Part shown: piece by piece, positions 62,614-64,000 of the stretch
How the letters are laid out: each line of letters opens with the position of its first letter
How positions within the stretch are numbered: the stretch's first letter is position 1
NCBI GenBank assembly: GCA_017936265.1
Contig: JAGBFX010000033.1
Span: 1 to 64,000 of the forward strand
Source of the DNA: Bacteroidaceae bacterium
Lineage (GTDB): Bacteria; Bacteroidota; Bacteroidia; Bacteroidales; Bacteroidaceae
Length of the DNA stretch: 64,000 nucleotides
Reading direction: 5' to 3'
Notes under the pieces: model-generated
Told to the model about the DNA's origin: nothing
Databases searched by the model: none
What the model saw: the letters and a program-made list of their open reading frames with translations, nothing else
Translations under genes and position numbers: made by a program

Positions 62614-64000
62614 ATGAACTCAAACCTTACTACAAAGTGGAACAGATGCCTTGAGATTATCCGTGACAATGTCTCGGAGAAAATCTTCACGACCTGGTTC
62701 GCGGACATCACTCCGCTCAGGTATGAGGATGGCACATTGACCATACAGGTAAAGAGTAACTTTGTATATGAGTTCCTTGAGGCGAACTATGTAAAATTGC
62801 TGTGCTCTACACTGTTCAAGGTGTTCGGTAACGGAACACAACTGATGTACAGCGTGCTGACTGACGGTATCAACAACCTCAGCGTAGAGGTAAGCACCAA
62901 CGACAGCAACCAGAACAGAGCGGGTAGCGGCAACAGCGGCAACAGCGCCCCCAAGGCAATGCAGGAGGTGGTTCAGGAGCTTGATTCAATGCTCATCAAC
63001 CGATACACCTTCGACAACTACATCGAAGGTATCAGCAACCGTCTCTCACGTTCAGTGGCAATGAGCGTAGCCGACATGCCGGGACGCGCATTCAACCCTC
63101 TGTTCATACATGGTTCATCGGGCGTCGGCAAGACACACCTCATCAACGCTATCGGTGTAAAGATCAAGGAGACACATCCCGAACTGCGTGTACTTTATGT
63201 TTCGGCTCATCTGTTCCAGGTACAGTATACCGACTCAATCCTGCAGAAAAACTTCAATGACTTCATGCGGTTCTACCAGAGCATAGACGTGCTTATCATT
63301 GATGATATCCAGGAGTTCGCAGGTTTGCAGAAGACACAGAATGCATTCTTCCACATATTCAACCATCTGCACTTGAACGGCAAACAGCTCATCATGACCT
63401 CAGACCGTTCTCCCGCACAGCTACAGGGAATGGAAGAACGTCTTATCACACGTTTCAAGTGGGGCATGACTGCCGAGATCGAGAAGCCCGACCTTGAGTT
63501 GAGAAAGAACATTCTGCGCAACAAGATATACCGCGACGGTCTCAACTTCCCCGAGGAGGTGATATCTTACATCGCCGAGCATGTGAATGCAAGCATCCGT
63601 GACCTTGAGGGAATAGTAGTGTCACTCATGGCACACTCCACCATCAACAATACCGATGTAGATATAAATCTTGCACGCAGGGTCATCGGGGATCTCACCA
63701 CATACGAAAAGAAGAGCATAACCATTGATGATATCATAAAGACAGTCTCTGGCTACTACGGGGTGGAGGTCAGCGCCATAAACACACGCTCACGCAAACG
63801 CGAGGTGGTACTTGTACGTCAGGTATCGATGTTCCTTGCAAAGAAGTACCTCGACATGTCTACATCAAAAATCGGCCAGTACATCGGCAACAGAGACCAT
63901 GCGACAGTGCTCCACGCATGCAAGACCGTTGCAAACCTTGCAGATACAGACAAGCAGTTCCGCAACGAGCTTAACGAAATAGATCTGGCACTGCAGAGCG
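62614..64000 (+). CDS. dnaA: Chromosomal replication initiator DnaA (3' end outside window)
   Basis: AAA+ initiator that binds and opens the origin. From ATG at 62614 the frame stays open to the window end (462 codons), so only a few C-terminal residues are probably missing. Domain I starts [25 protein letters not shown] (quoted core: [12 protein letters not shown]). A Ser/Asn/Gly linker lies at about 92-118. Walker A is [11 protein letters not shown] (166-176), Walker [10 protein letters not shown], and the domain IV signature [16 protein letters not shown] is present. [10 protein letters not shown] is the arginine-sensor region. Confidence 0.96.
   Translation, partial: MNSNLTTKWNRCLEIIRDNVSEKIFTTWFADITPLRYEDGTLTIQVKSNFVYEFLEANYVKLLCSTLFKVFGNGTQLMYSVLTDGINNLSVEVSTNDSNQNRAGSGNSGNSAPKAMQEVVQELDSMLINRYTFDNYIEGISNRLSRSVAMSVADMPGRAFNPLFIHGSSGVGKTHLINAIGVKIKETHPELRVLYVSAHLFQVQYTDSILQKNFNDFMRFYQSIDVLIIDDIQEFAGLQKTQNAFFHIFNHLHLNGKQLIMTSDRSPAQLQGMEERLITRFKWGMTAEIEKPDLELRKNILRNKIYRDGLNFPEEVISYIAEHVNASIRDLEGIVVSLMAHSTINNTDVDINLARRVIGDLTTYEKKSITIDDIIKTVSGYYGVEVSAINTRSRKREVVLVRQVSMFLAKKYLDMSTSKIGQYIGNRDHATVLHACKTVANLADTDKQFRNELNEIDLALQS

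Overview
The window looks like a chromosomal core segment of a member of the Bacteroidales (Bacteroidota). The evidence is the gene content: a nuoKLMN complex I cluster, paired B12-dependent methylmalonyl-CoA mutase subunits, ExbB/ExbD with an extra membrane partner, a DivIC-type septum protein, a PorE-like lipoprotein, LpxK, a U32 family protein, and large secreted proteins ending in the short G-L-Y-I/G-K-K tails typical of the phylum. Many genes are also preceded by the Bacteroidota -7 element TAnnTTTG, often in the variant TATCTTCG, and Shine-Dalgarno sequences are generally absent. The family cannot be fixed from sequence reading alone. G+C is moderate, apart from a few AT-rich patches.

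Layout. 1-5.4 kb: 3' part of the NADH dehydrogenase operon (nuoK, L, M, N). 5.4-11.3 kb (minus): a 1841-residue secreted M60/enhancin-type metalloprotease with a 57-residue peptide gene just downstream. 11.6-14.4 kb (plus): O-acetylhomoserine sulfhydrylase, a TonB C-terminal domain protein and PgeF. 14.6-27.1 kb (minus): a long housekeeping run of dusB, then U32, sufE, an M28 lipoprotein, cysS, an Ig-like lipoprotein, GH3, a DsbD-type reductase and an rRNA m5C methyltransferase. 27.3-28.7 kb (plus): thyA-folA. 28.8-31.6 kb (minus): the exbB/exbD energy-transduction locus and tRNA-Ser(GGA). 31.9-35.0 kb (plus): lpxK, punA, thiL and a small Imm17-like membrane protein. 35.0-35.5 kb: a repeat-rich gap. 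35.5-42.7 kb (minus): an AT-rich membrane protein with a split zinc ribbon, then mrp, Dabb, trmB, ilvE, xseB, xseA, mnmA. 42.8-54.5 kb (plus): MATE transporter, cytidylate-kinase-like protein, phosphoesterase, secreted endonuclease I, topoisomerase III, mutA, mutB, a WaaP-like kinase. 54.5-58.3 kb: PorE-like lipoprotein (minus), divIC plus a small membrane protein (plus), glucosaminidase/LysM lipoprotein (minus). 58.4-64 kb (plus): cdd, LMW-PTP, ruvC, dnaX, then a 705-bp AT-rich gap and dnaA, which runs off the window.

The genes fit an anaerobe with proton-coupled respiration (Nuo), a succinate-to-propionate branch (MutAB), TonB-dependent outer-membrane uptake (Exb and TonB-like proteins) and probable type IX secretion (PorE plus two secreted proteins with T9SS-like tails). 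The M60 protease with carbohydrate-binding-like domains suggests attack on host or dietary glycoproteins.

I saw no phage, insertion sequence, CRISPR array, or clear defence or biosynthetic island. The less ordinary material is small-scale. Degenerate 7-bp tandem repeats occur in spacers and have entered two coding sequences (the U32 C-terminus and an MnmA loop). REP-like palindromes lie in two gaps, one of them bounded by 13-bp inverted repeats. Several strong terminators contain the stop codons of the genes they end. The unannotated 57-residue peptide gene and a Cys/His cluster in MutA are also worth checking.
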